Part shown: one piece after another, positions 27,424 through 36,239 of the stretch
Position numbering within the stretch: position 1 is the first letter of the stretch
Layout: every line of letters starts with the position of its first letter
Source of the DNA: Ignavibacteria bacterium
GTDB lineage: Bacteria; Bacteroidota; Ignavibacteria; Kapaibacteriales; UBA961
Direction of reading: 5' to 3'
Assembly (NCBI GenBank): GCA_947491315.1
Contig: CANLII010000008.1
Coordinates: 22,595-86,594 of the forward strand
DNA length: 64,000 nt
The notes under the pieces: model-generated
Told to the model about the DNA's origin: nothing
Seen by the model: only the letters and a program-made list of their open reading frames with translations
The model's database searches: none
Position numbers and translations under genes: made by a program

Positions 27424-28806
27424 ATGAAACAATTTATCATTACAGTGATTGTTTTTCTTGCAGGACAATCCATCCTAGAAGCACAACCCTATCAGCAATT
27501 TCTTGATTGGCAAATAGCACAATCAAAAAGATGCATGAATGCAGTACTCAAAAAAGATTTTCAGAAAGCATATGACCTCTTTACTCCGGAAATGAAGAAA
27601 GAATTTTCAAGAGATACATTTGCTATTTTTTGGAATCTTTTTGAAAAAAAAGCGGGAAAGCCATATAAAGTGTTTAATGTTAGAACAGATATCGATAATG
27701 AAGATTCTACTCTTATAACTATCATACATTCCATCCGATGTTCAAATGGAAATTGGGATATTCGAATGTCATTCAAAGGTTCCCATTTGATTGATGGATT
27801 CTATGTTGATACATTTAAACCTCATTATGATAGAAGAGCATATACTGTACCCGACTATGCATATACCGATAGTATAAAAGTCAGAACTCTTACGATTGGC
27901 AAAGGAACAGATTGGGAAACCGAAGGTATTCTCACATTACCACTAAAAAGTGGAAAATATCCCATAATTATCATTATCCATGGTAGCGGTCCATTGGACG
28001 AAGATGGAACATATGTTGCTAATAAACCATATGCTGACCTTGCTTGGGGATTGGCTTCCAAAGGAATAGGTGTGCTTCGCTTCACGAAAAGAACCAGGAA
28101 GTACTATTCAGCAATCAAAGATAAAGGACTAGAAATAACTCCTGATTTAGAAAGTACAGAAGATGCAATTGCCGCCTTCAATGCCGTGAAGACTTTCCGA
28201 GAGGCAGATTCAGAGAATATTTTTCTATTGGGTCATGGAACCGGTGGAATGATCATGCCGAGAGCATTGCAAGCAATCAAAAATCTAAAAGGAATGATTT
28301 TGTTGGGTGCTCCTGCAAGACCACTTCCTGATGTACTGATAGAGCAATTGGAATATGTGTTAACCTTGGACACGCTCATTGAAAAGAAAGATTCTGGAGC
28401 AAAACTAGAGAAGTTAAGAAAACAGTATAAGACTGTGATTTCACCTAAGTTAAACAAGGATACACCATCTGAGTATCTTTTACTCGAGACTCCTGCTTCA
28501 TATTGGCTTTCTCTCAGAAACTATGATCAAGTTCAAACATTGAAAAAATATAAGATACCAACTCTGATTTTACATGGTGAAAGAGACTTTCAAACCACAA
28601 TGAAAGACTTTTCTTTGTGGCAAAAGGGACTTGTTGGAAAAAATGGTATTCAGGGTAGCAAAGCAATCAGCTATCCTCTATTGAATTATTTGTTTTTGGA
28701 AGGAGTTGGAAAAGCAAGTCCTTCTGAATATACAATCTTTGATCATATCCCTGAAGAAGTCATGAATGATATTTCCTCATGGATCATGTCAATAATGAAA
28801 CAATAG
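27424..28806 (+). CDS. secreted alpha/beta-hydrolase-like protein, altered catalytic site
   Basis: A 460-residue protein with a signal peptide (to LEAQP), an N-terminal DUF3887-like helical/NTF2-type region (~25-130) and an alpha/beta-hydrolase domain (~150-460). The oxyanion strand IIIIHGSGPLDEDGT is intact and GERD keeps the acidic residue (Asp388). However the nucleophile elbow reads GHGTGG, with Gly272 where relatives normally have Ser, and the usual late LNHLF is LNYLF, with Tyr422 in place of the expected His. By family knowledge this suggests loss of esterase/peptidase chemistry. Function unknown; it may bind rather than cleave. Confidence 0.82.
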   Translation: MKQFIITVIVFLAGQSILEAQPYQQFLDWQIAQSKRCMNAVLKKDFQKAYDLFTPEMKKEFSRDTFAIFWNLFEKKAGKPYKVFNVRTDIDNEDSTLITIIHSIRCSNGNWDIRMSFKGSHLIDGFYVDTFKPHYDRRAYTVPDYAYTDSIKVRTLTIGKGTDWETEGILTLPLKSGKYPIIIIIHGSGPLDEDGTYVANKPYADLAWGLASKGIGVLRFTKRTRKYYSAIKDKGLEITPDLESTEDAIAAFNAVKTFREADSENIFLLGHGTGGMIMPRALQAIKNLKGMILLGAPARPLPDVLIEQLEYVLTLDTLIEKKDSGAKLEKLRKQYKTVISPKLNKDTPSEYLLLETPASYWLSLRNYDQVQTLKKYKIPTLILHGERDFQTTMKDFSLWQKGLVGKNGIQGSKAISYPLLNYLFLEGVGKASPSEYTIFDHIPEEVMNDISSWIMSIMKQ

Positions 28807-28887
28807 ATTTCAGAAGCAAAATTCAAGTATTGTATTAGAACTTGCCACTCTATAAGGTCTGCTTCATTAATTGATGAAACACCACCA

Positions 28888-28916
28888 CAGTATTCACCAG
28901 TATTCATACAGTATTC
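28888..28916. repeat. three helically phased direct repeats CAGTATTC
   Basis: CAGTATTC occurs at 28888, 28898 and 28909, that is every 10-11 bp, ending 4 bp before the ATG of the flavoprotein gene. One-turn spacing would put all copies on the same DNA face, as in some multi-subunit operators. Otherwise the 114-bp gap (28807-28920) shows no terminator or tRNA. Confidence 0.5.
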
Positions 28917-28920
28917 TCTC

Positions 28921-30105
28921 ATGAAATTCCCAATAAGTGATTGCATCATCATAGGAGCGGGAGCTGCAGGTTTATACTGTGCTGGAAAAATTAGTCAACA
29001 TGGCAAAAGCGTGACAATTGTAGAACATAATGACCATCCGGGGAAAAAGATTCGTATCTCAGGAGGTGGCAGATGCAATTTTACAAATCGAGTGGTAAAA
29101 GGTCAACATTTCATTTCTGAAAACCCTCATTTTGCTGTTTCAGCATTAAGTCGGTATACTCCTGATCATTTCATTTCTCTTGTTGAATCTCATCACATTG
29201 CATATCATGAAAAAACGCTTGGACAATTATTTTGTGATCATTCATCCAAAGAAATCATTGATATGCTTTTGAAAGAATGTAATCAAGATTATACAGATAT
29301 TCAATATGGAGTCAAGATCCATTCCATTAAAAAAAGTGACTATTATACCGTAGAAACCTCAAAAGGTATACTCCAATCATATTCTCTCGTGATTGCATCC
29401 GGTGGTTTATCCGTTCCTTCGCTTGGAGCCTCCACTTTTGGATATGAAATAGCCAAGGAATTTGGTCATACAATCATACACACCAGACCGGCTCTTGTGC
29501 CATTGATTGTTAATCAACAGACATTCCCCTGCAATGAACTCGCAGGTGTTTCTTTTCCTGTTGAAGTGTTTACAAAAAAAAGTCCCGTATTCAAGGAATC
29601 AATGCTCTTTACCCATAAGGGAATCAGCGGTCCGGCCATTTTACAGATTTCTTCCTATCTGGATAATGAGAATACATTTACCATAAACACATTGCCGGGA
29701 TTCGATTATTCTCAAATATCCGATACCTCAAAAAAGAGCGAATGGAGAACGGTACTTGGACATATTCTCCCGAAAAGATTTTCTGATTATTGGACACATT
29801 TTCACCATCAAAATGAAGTGTTTGGTCATTATAGTGATCGTACCATACATCAGTTTCTCAGTGAATTGCAAGAATGGAATTTCACTCCATCAGGTACAGA
29901 TGGATATGCAAAAGCAGAAGTCACCGCGGGAGGAGTTCATACAAATGAATTATCGTCAAAAACAATGATGTCAAAGATCAATCCCAACCTATATTTTATA
30001 GGAGAAGTTGTTGATGTTACGGGTCATTTGGGTGGATACAATTTTCAATGGGCATGGTCATCAGCACATGCTGCTTCAGAATCTATAATAGGAAATCATG
30101 GCTAA
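28921..30105 (+). CDS. BaiN/HI0933-family FAD-dependent oxidoreductase
   Basis: A 394-residue flavoprotein with the N-terminal dinucleotide site IIGAGAAGLYCAG, the family motif KKIRISGGGRCNFTN near residue 45, and the C-terminal block AEVTAGGVHTNEL followed by LYFIGEVVDVTGHLGGYNFQWAWSSAHAA. These are diagnostic for the HI0933/BaiN/RdsA group, whose physiological substrates are mostly unknown (a bile-acid reductase is one characterised member). It overlaps the ABC-F gene by 8 bp. Confidence 0.92.
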   Translation: MKFPISDCIIIGAGAAGLYCAGKISQHGKSVTIVEHNDHPGKKIRISGGGRCNFTNRVVKGQHFISENPHFAVSALSRYTPDHFISLVESHHIAYHEKTLGQLFCDHSSKEIIDMLLKECNQDYTDIQYGVKIHSIKKSDYYTVETSKGILQSYSLVIASGGLSVPSLGASTFGYEIAKEFGHTIIHTRPALVPLIVNQQTFPCNELAGVSFPVEVFTKKSPVFKESMLFTHKGISGPAILQISSYLDNENTFTINTLPGFDYSQISDTSKKSEWRTVLGHILPKRFSDYWTHFHHQNEVFGHYSDRTIHQFLSELQEWNFTPSGTDGYAKAEVTAGGVHTNELSSKTMMSKINPNLYFIGEVVDVTGHLGGYNFQWAWSSAHAASESIIGNHG

Positions 30106-31999
30106 GATTCTTTTTTCGGCAAATGCACTCTCAAAATCTTATCACGAGAAAATACTTTTCACTTCCATTGCACTTGGAATTATGGAAGGTGAGAGAATAG
30201 GTATCATAGGTAAGAATGGCGTCGGAAAAAGTTCATTGCTTAAAATCATAGCAGGACTAGAAGAGCCCGATGCCGGAATCGTCACTAGAGCAAAAGATGT
30301 GCATATCGTGTATTTACCACAACTTCCTGTTTTTGAAACTCATGAATCATGCATTGATGCTGCCATGTCAGGTAAACCGGAAATTATGGCATTATTAGAG
30401 GAGCATCGGAATCTCTGCGAAAAGCAAGCAAACGCAATAGATCAATCATTTGGTGATGAAATATATGAACTCACTGTTCGAATTGATTTGCTGAATGGTT
30501 GGACATTGGATAATCAAGCAAAAACCCTTCTCACGAAATTGGGTATTTCCGATATTCATAAGTTAGTACATGATCTTTCTGGTGGCCAGAAAAAGCGGGT
30601 TGCATTGGCAAAAGCATTATTATCGGAACCTGACTTATTGATTCTTGATGAACCTACAAATCACTTGGATGCGGATTCGGTTCAATGGCTTCAGGATCAT
30701 TTGAGTGATTATTCAAAAGCTATTTTGCTTGTGACACATGATCGTTATTTTCTTGATGCTATATCAACTAAAATCATTGAGCTCGACAATCAATCACTTT
30801 TTTCCTATGATGGAAATTTTGAATATTTTCTCATGCGTAAAGAACAGAGAATGGCAATCGACGAATCAACTGCTGAGCATGAAAGAAATACTCTTCGTAG
30901 AGAACTTGCATGGCTTCAAAAAGGTGCAAAGGCTCGAAGAACCAAACAGAAAAGTCGCATCGACTGGATATCTAAGATACAAGAGAAACCCGAACAAGTC
31001 GAGATTCGAAATATCAAGATTGAAATAGGAAATAAATTTCTTGGTGGAAAATTGATTGATGCAGTTGATATTTCAAAGTCAATCAATGGAAACTCATTAT
31101 TTAGAGAATTTACATATCGTGCGGCACCGGGAGATCGAATCGGAGTCATAGGTCCGAATGGGGCAGGGAAATCAACATTGCTGAATATACTGAGTGGGCG
31201 AACTCAAACAGATTCCGGTTATGTAAGCATCGGCGATACTGTCAGCATTGGTTATTTTGATCAAGAAGTGAAAACACTTAAAGAACAAATGACTGTCATT
31301 GGAAATCTTCGCGAAATTGCCGAGTATATCGATACCGGAATCGGACGAGATAGATTTATTACCGCCAAAGAATTACTAGATAGATTCCAATTTTCCGGAA
31401 AACAGCATCATTCATTCGTACATACGCTTTCAGGTGGAGAAAAACGAAGACTAGCCATGCTCATGACGCTTATGGGCAATCCAAATGTGCTTATGTTCGA
31501 TGAACCTACCAATGATTTTGATATGTCAACCCTAGCCGCATTGGAAGAATATTTGGAATATTTTAAGGGCGTTTTATTGGTTGTCTCTCATGATAGATCA
31601 TTTCTTGATCGTACCGTGAACCGTATATTCTCATTCGAACATGATATCATCAAAGAATATCCCGGAAACTATTCGGCATATCTTGAGAAGATTGAACAAA
31701 AGAAGTCTGGACATTCACAGGAAGTGTTATCAAAAAATAAAGAACAGGTTAAACAAGATAAATTATCCAAAAAGAAAGGCCTTACTTTTAATGAGAAAAA
31801 GGAATTCGAGACTTTGGAATCGACAATAGCGCAGAAGGATGAACTCATAGTATCCATTAATGCACAATTGGCTCAAACTCCTCCCGAACAATTCAAAAAA
31901 ATTGAAGAAATATCTCTTTTACATGCCAAAACAGAGCAAGAGTTGCAATATGCCATGCTTCGTTGGATGGAACTTTCTGAGAAATTATCCTCCAACTAA
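30098..31999 (+). CDS. ABC-F family ATPase (Uup-like)
   Basis: A 633-residue soluble protein with two ABC ATPase domains and no membrane segments. Domain 1 has GKNGVGKSSLLKI and LSGGQKKRVALAKALL; domain 2 has GPNGAGKSTLLNI and LSGGEKRRLAMLMTL. An interdomain linker rich in Arg/Lys (LQKGAKARRTKQKSRIDW) and a C-terminal coiled coil (~530-630) point to the Uup subgroup. ABC-F proteins act on the ribosome; Uup is linked to DNA integrity and translation. The ATG at 30098 lies inside the end of the preceding gene. Confidence 0.93.
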   Translation: MAKILFSANALSKSYHEKILFTSIALGIMEGERIGIIGKNGVGKSSLLKIIAGLEEPDAGIVTRAKDVHIVYLPQLPVFETHESCIDAAMSGKPEIMALLEEHRNLCEKQANAIDQSFGDEIYELTVRIDLLNGWTLDNQAKTLLTKLGISDIHKLVHDLSGGQKKRVALAKALLSEPDLLILDEPTNHLDADSVQWLQDHLSDYSKAILLVTHDRYFLDAISTKIIELDNQSLFSYDGNFEYFLMRKEQRMAIDESTAEHERNTLRRELAWLQKGAKARRTKQKSRIDWISKIQEKPEQVEIRNIKIEIGNKFLGGKLIDAVDISKSINGNSLFREFTYRAAPGDRIGVIGPNGAGKSTLLNILSGRTQTDSGYVSIGDTVSIGYFDQEVKTLKEQMTVIGNLREIAEYIDTGIGRDRFITAKELLDRFQFSGKQHHSFVHTLSGGEKRRLAMLMTLMGNPNVLMFDEPTNDFDMSTLAALEEYLEYFKGVLLVVSHDRSFLDRTVNRIFSFEHDIIKEYPGNYSAYLEKIEQKKSGHSQEVLSKNKEQVKQDKLSKKKGLTFNEKKEFETLESTIAQKDELIVSINAQLAQTPPEQFKKIEEISLLHAKTEQELQYAMLRWMELSEKLSSN

Positions 32000-32043
32000 T
32001 TGAGAACTCCGTATTTTTCAAGGTCTTTAGTACGAGAAACGCC

Positions 32044-33423
32044 ATGTTGAAAGAATTACTCAAACCAGACATACAAGATCTCATAGCCACAAGAAATTGG
32101 CAGGCTTTGCGAGAAGTTTTATCTTCTTGGTCAGCACCCGAAATAGCAGATCTCTTATTGGATCTTGAAACGGGTGATAGGGTATTGCTCTTTAAATCTC
32201 TCGATCGTGAATTATCCTCAGAACTCTTTTCCTATATGGAAACAGATGATCAAGATGCTCTTTTGGAAGTCTTGACCAATCATGAAACCAGAGAATTGCT
32301 CTCTGCCTTGCCTCCTGATGACAGAACTACTCTTCTCGAGGAATTGCCGGCCGAAATGACACAAAGACTTCTTTCTCTTCTCAGTCCTGAAGATTTGAAA
32401 GAAGCTCGGTTTCTTCTTGGGTATCCCGAACAGAGCATTGGTCGTTTGATGACCGTTGACTTCCTAGCATTAAGAGCCGAGTGGTCTGTTTCTGAAGGGA
32501 TGTCCTATATCAGAACTCATGGCAAAAAAAGTGAATCTATCAATCGAATTTATATCACGGATACAAGAGGCTGTTTAAGGGATGACATTCCACTGCGCTC
32601 TTTTATTTTTGCCGAACCTGATGCAAAAATTTCAAGTCTGATGGATGGTTCTGTTGTCTCTCTTTCTGCATTCGAAGATCAGGAAGAAGCAGTTCTTATG
32701 ATGGAGAAATATGATATTTCTGAATTGCCTGTTATTGATTCAGCAGGTGTATTGATCGGCATCGTGACCTTCGACGATGTGATGGATATTCAAGAAGAAG
32801 AAGCCACTGAAGACTTTCAAAAATTTGGGGGTATGGAAGCTCTCGAAAAACCCTATGATGCAACAGCTCTCATAGCAATGGTGAAAAAGAGAGCCGGTTG
32901 GTTGATATTATTGTTTCTCGGTGAAATGCTCACTGCAACTGCTTTAGGGTATTTTGAACAGGAATTGGACAAAGCAGTCATCTTGTCATTATTTCTTCCT
33001 CTCATCATTTCTAGTGGAGGGAATTCCGGTTCACAGGCGGCAACACTCATCGTTCGTGCTTTGTCAATCAATGAAATCAGTTTGAAAGATTGGTGGTTTG
33101 TGCTTCAAAGAGAATTCTTATCCGGATTGCTCCTAGGCTGCATTTTAGGTTGCATTGGTTTTCTTCGCATCGTATTATGGTCAAGTGCAACGGGAATTTA
33201 TGGAGAACATTCCATAGAAATAGGACTTACGATTGGCACTTCTTTGATTGGTGTGGTAATGTGGGGCACATTGAGTGGTTCAATGTTACCGCTTCTCATG
33301 AAGAAACTTGGATTTGATCCGGCAACATCGTCAGCGCCATTTGTTGCGACACTTGTTGATGTAACCGGAATCATCATTTATTTTTCAATGGCACTTTGGT
33401 TTCTACGGGGCACTCTTTTATAG
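32044..33423 (+). CDS. mgtE: magnesium transporter MgtE
   Basis: A 459-residue Mg2+ channel. The cytosolic N domain (residues ~10-130, with EIADLLLDLETGDRVLLFKSL) is followed by paired CBS domains (~140-255, with GRLMTVDF and YDISELPVIDSAGVLIGIVTFDDVMD) and a five-helix membrane domain (~280-459) bearing the pore signature SSGGNSGSQAATLIVRAL. No M-box riboswitch fits in the 44-bp upstream gap. Its last 46 bp overlap the convergent trhO gene. Confidence 0.95.
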   Translation: MLKELLKPDIQDLIATRNWQALREVLSSWSAPEIADLLLDLETGDRVLLFKSLDRELSSELFSYMETDDQDALLEVLTNHETRELLSALPPDDRTTLLEELPAEMTQRLLSLLSPEDLKEARFLLGYPEQSIGRLMTVDFLALRAEWSVSEGMSYIRTHGKKSESINRIYITDTRGCLRDDIPLRSFIFAEPDAKISSLMDGSVVSLSAFEDQEEAVLMMEKYDISELPVIDSAGVLIGIVTFDDVMDIQEEEATEDFQKFGGMEALEKPYDATALIAMVKKRAGWLILLFLGEMLTATALGYFEQELDKAVILSLFLPLIISSGGNSGSQAATLIVRALSINEISLKDWWFVLQREFLSGLLLGCILGCIGFLRIVLWSSATGIYGEHSIEIGLTIGTSLIGVVMWGTLSGSMLPLLMKKLGFDPATSSAPFVATLVDVTGIIIYFSMALWFLRGTLL

Positions 33424-34352
33424 GCCTTATGCTTTTGCACATAGGGTTCTTTGTATTCATGTCTTGGGGATTCCTGACATGATGTGGAACATGAACACAT
33501 GGTTGTTTCAATACAATCGGGACACTGGAAATGTTGTCTATGACAATCAAAATTTGCGCAATTCACATACCAATCAGTCGGTATTCCACATCTCGTGCAA
33601 TTTGAAACCAAATATGCAGATTCAGTATGATTCACTGGAACAGATACGCGTTCATCAAATACATAACATGTACCTTCGAATTTTTCTCCTTTTACCTCCG
33701 AATCTTTGCCATAATTCACGATTCCACCGTGTAATTGATAGACATCCTTGAATCCTTCCTGAAGTAAGAAAGCAGAGAACTTTTCACAGCGAATTCCACC
33801 GGTGCAATAGGTCATGACTTTTTTGTCTTTTACATCCGCAAGATTTTCTCTTACCCAAGTGGGGAAATCTTTGAATGAATCAACAGGAGGACGAATTGCT
33901 CCTTCAAAATGACCCAAGTCCCACTCATAATCTGTACGAGCATCAATGATCACCGCATCAGGATCATCCATTAGTGTTCTCCATTCCTTTGGCTCAAGAT
34001 AGGTTCCTGTTCTTTCAAGAGGATTCACATCTTGTTCAAGTCTGAATGTCACCAACTCTTTCTTGGGTCGAACAAACATCTTTCTGAATACATGATCCTC
34101 TTCTTCATCTATCTTAAACCATAGATCAGCAAATCGTGGATCTTGATGCATGATGCGCATATATTCATTTGTAGCTTCGATAGTCCCGGAAACCGTACCA
34201 TTGATTCCTTCATGAGCAAACAGTATGCGTCCTTTGAGTCCTAATGAATGACACAATTCGCGATGAGATGCGCTTTCCATAACAGGATCTTCAATGTTCA
34301 CATATTTGTAATAGAGCAGAACGCGATAGGGTAAAGGTGCTGAATTTGACAT
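33378..34352 (-). CDS. trhO: tRNA uridine 5-hydroxylase TrhO-type rhodanese protein
   Basis: A 324-residue YceA/UPF0176 protein. TrhO uses O2 to make 5-hydroxyuridine at the tRNA wobble base. The N-terminal domain has RILFAHEGINGTVSG; the rhodanese domain (~125-225) contains DARTDYEWDLGHFEGA and the active-site loop YCTGGIRCEKFSAFL; and a Cys-rich C-terminal segment follows (CTRCGIPTDW ... CPDCIETTMCSCSTSC), a likely zinc site. It lies 28 bp after the mpl gene in the same direction. The 3' end runs 46 bp into mgtE on the other strand. Confidence 0.92.
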   Translation of the reverse strand: MSNSAPLPYRVLLYYKYVNIEDPVMESASHRELCHSLGLKGRILFAHEGINGTVSGTIEATNEYMRIMHQDPRFADLWFKIDEEEDHVFRKMFVRPKKELVTFRLEQDVNPLERTGTYLEPKEWRTLMDDPDAVIIDARTDYEWDLGHFEGAIRPPVDSFKDFPTWVRENLADVKDKKVMTYCTGGIRCEKFSAFLLQEGFKDVYQLHGGIVNYGKDSEVKGEKFEGTCYVFDERVSVPVNHTESAYLVSNCTRCGIPTDWYVNCANFDCHRQHFQCPDCIETTMCSCSTSCQESPRHEYKEPYVQKHKAYKRVPRRNQSAIEK

Positions 34353-34380
34353 GATGCAAGAGATTGATAGTTATGGGTAA

Positions 34381-35799
34381 TTATGTTAAAAGGGTTCGCA
34401 AAGTACCGATATTTCCATTACTCATCAAGAGTATGATATCGCCTTTATTTGCTTTCTGTGTGAGAAATTCAATGGCATGAACTCCCCAATCATGAGATTC
34501 TTCTCGAATTGCCTTAACGGTGATATCATGCAGTTCATAATCAGAAATGAATTGATCGACATTCAATCGTTCATCTTCACCGAAGCGCTCCGGACGATTG
34601 ATTGGACCAAGCACTATGCTCTTCACACCAAGGAAACATTCACCCAATTCTTTTTGAAATATATTTCTGGTTGTCGTATTAGATCTTGGTTCAAAAATAG
34701 CATGTATGTTCTTTTCTGGATATGCTTTCACTAATGCTCCAACGGTTTCCCTAATCGCTGTTGGATGATGCGCAAAGTCATCTATGATCATGCAATCATT
34801 CCACATACCAATCTTTTCTAATCTTCTTTTGGGTGGAATGAATGCCTGTAATCCAGCTCGAATATCCTCAGGAACAATGCCGGAATGATATGCACAAGCA
34901 AAAGAGGCAAGCGCATTGCGTACATTATGAGAACCAATCATTGATATGGAATATTCACCAAGAGACTCGCCAAGATAGGAACATTCAAAGATCGTATGTC
35001 CATCCTTCTGGTACATTATTCGAGCATTCCAATCACCTTGTCCTTCAGTGCTGAATGTTTCAACCTTCGAATGTGCAAATTCTTGCATCTGAAGAGCTTG
35101 TGTATCATCTGCATTGAGAAGTAAGAGTCCATTACTTGGAATGAGTCTCAAGAATAATCGAAATGATTTAAGAATTTCATCAATTGAAGAAAAAATATCA
35201 CTATGATCATATTCTATAGCATTGATTACAGCGATCATTGGTGGATAATGGAAAAATTTGCTTCGTTTATCCCAGAATGCGGTGTCATATTCATCACCTT
35301 CAATGATGCAAATGCCTGTGCCCATTGCATACAGTTCTCTTGGTATGGGCCTGCACCCATAAGGAAAATTTCCTGGTTTTGCACCTATCACAAAACCGGG
35401 TTGTTTTCCGGCTTGCTCAAAAATCATTGTGGTCATGGATGTTGTTGTTGTTTTACCATGTGTACCTGTAATAACGATTGCAGCATTTGATCCAATGATT
35501 TCATCATGAATGATTTCAGACATGGATGCATATGGAATGCGATTATCGAGCACATATTCTACTTCAACATTACCTCTACTCAATGCATTTCCGATGATGA
35601 CAAGATCCGGCTTGACTGTAAGAAGATTCTCTACTGTGTATTCCTGAAAACACGTGATCTTATGGTCTTCAAGCATGGTGCTCATTGGAGGATAAATTCC
35701 TGCATCACTACCTGAGATACTGAATCCACTTTGCGAAAGTGCGATTGCTAGATTACCCATCGCAGTTCCGGCAATTCCTATGAAATACAATGCTTTCAT
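34381..35799 (-). CDS. mpl: UDP-N-acetylmuramate:tripeptide ligase Mpl (MurC-like)
   Basis: A 472-residue Mur ligase that recycles cell wall tripeptide onto UDP-MurNAc. The N-terminal GIAGTAMGNLAIAL site, the phrase IGNALSRGNVEVEYVL and the ATP-binding loop GTHGKTTTTSM fit Mpl better than MurC. Later motifs are NAIEYDHSDIF and DDFAHHPTAI. No other mur genes are adjacent. Its start overlaps the DUF3592-like gene by ATGA. Confidence 0.9.
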   Translation of the reverse strand: MKALYFIGIAGTAMGNLAIALSQSGFSISGSDAGIYPPMSTMLEDHKITCFQEYTVENLLTVKPDLVIIGNALSRGNVEVEYVLDNRIPYASMSEIIHDEIIGSNAAIVITGTHGKTTTTSMTTMIFEQAGKQPGFVIGAKPGNFPYGCRPIPRELYAMGTGICIIEGDEYDTAFWDKRSKFFHYPPMIAVINAIEYDHSDIFSSIDEILKSFRLFLRLIPSNGLLLLNADDTQALQMQEFAHSKVETFSTEGQGDWNARIMYQKDGHTIFECSYLGESLGEYSISMIGSHNVRNALASFACAYHSGIVPEDIRAGLQAFIPPKRRLEKIGMWNDCMIIDDFAHHPTAIRETVGALVKAYPEKNIHAIFEPRSNTTTRNIFQKELGECFLGVKSIVLGPINRPERFGEDERLNVDQFISDYELHDITVKAIREESHDWGVHAIEFLTQKANKGDIILLMSNGNIGTLRTLLT

Positions 35800-36239
35800 G
35801 CATGAACCTTATATGTAAAGCGTGAACCGAGAACCCAGAAAATCATGACGAGGAAGAAAAGTCCTATAGTGGAACCCCAACGATAATAGAGAGTGGTCAT
35901 TTCTGCAATACGAGGATTTTTGGGATTATAATCAACTTGAACTATCGTACCAATGAGATACAATGGGACGGTTGCACCATTTGCATCAACAAATTCGTAG
36001 ATATTTCCCTTTGCATCCGAGAAGCGAATCTTGGGGTGGATTCTTTCAGTCCCGGGCACATCAATATAAGATAGGATTTCACCATTCGTAGATATTCTAT
36101 CTGTAAGGTGAATGAACACGGTTAGAATATTGTACATCATGAATACGCAAAAAACACCCGATATCATCCATAATACTTGTGATATGGGAGTAATCAATCT
36201 TGCGCGAAAGAACCTGTCACGCATGGAAAATCCGTTCAT
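35796..36239 (-). CDS. DUF3592-like membrane protein
   Basis: A 147-residue protein with two membrane helices (residues ~18-40 and ~120-140) flanking an extracytoplasmic beta-rich loop. The loop pattern TNGEILSYIDVPG...IHPKIRFSDAKGNIYEF and IVQVDYNPKNPRIAEM matches the general look of DUF3592 (NfeD/OB-like) proteins. Function unknown. It overlaps its neighbours on both sides by 4 bp, within the TPR-mpl-trhO run. Confidence 0.75.
   Translation of the reverse strand: MNGFSMRDRFFRARLITPISQVLWMISGVFCVFMMYNILTVFIHLTDRISTNGEILSYIDVPGTERIHPKIRFSDAKGNIYEFVDANGATVPLYLIGTIVQVDYNPKNPRIAEMTTLYYRWGSTIGLFFLVMIFWVLGSRFTYKVHA

Noticed and set aside
28807..28920. tRNA or small RNA gene in the gap
   Set aside because: No cloverleaf or T-arm (GTTCGA-like) sequence; only the short direct repeats.
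32000..32043. Mg2+ riboswitch before mgtE
   Set aside because: The gap is only 44 bp, too short for an M-box or ykoK-type element, and no fitting structure is visible.
33425..33446. Weak hairpin CCTTATG/CATAGGG after mgtE as a terminator
   Set aside because: Contains a G-U pair, lies in trhO coding sequence and lacks a U-tract.
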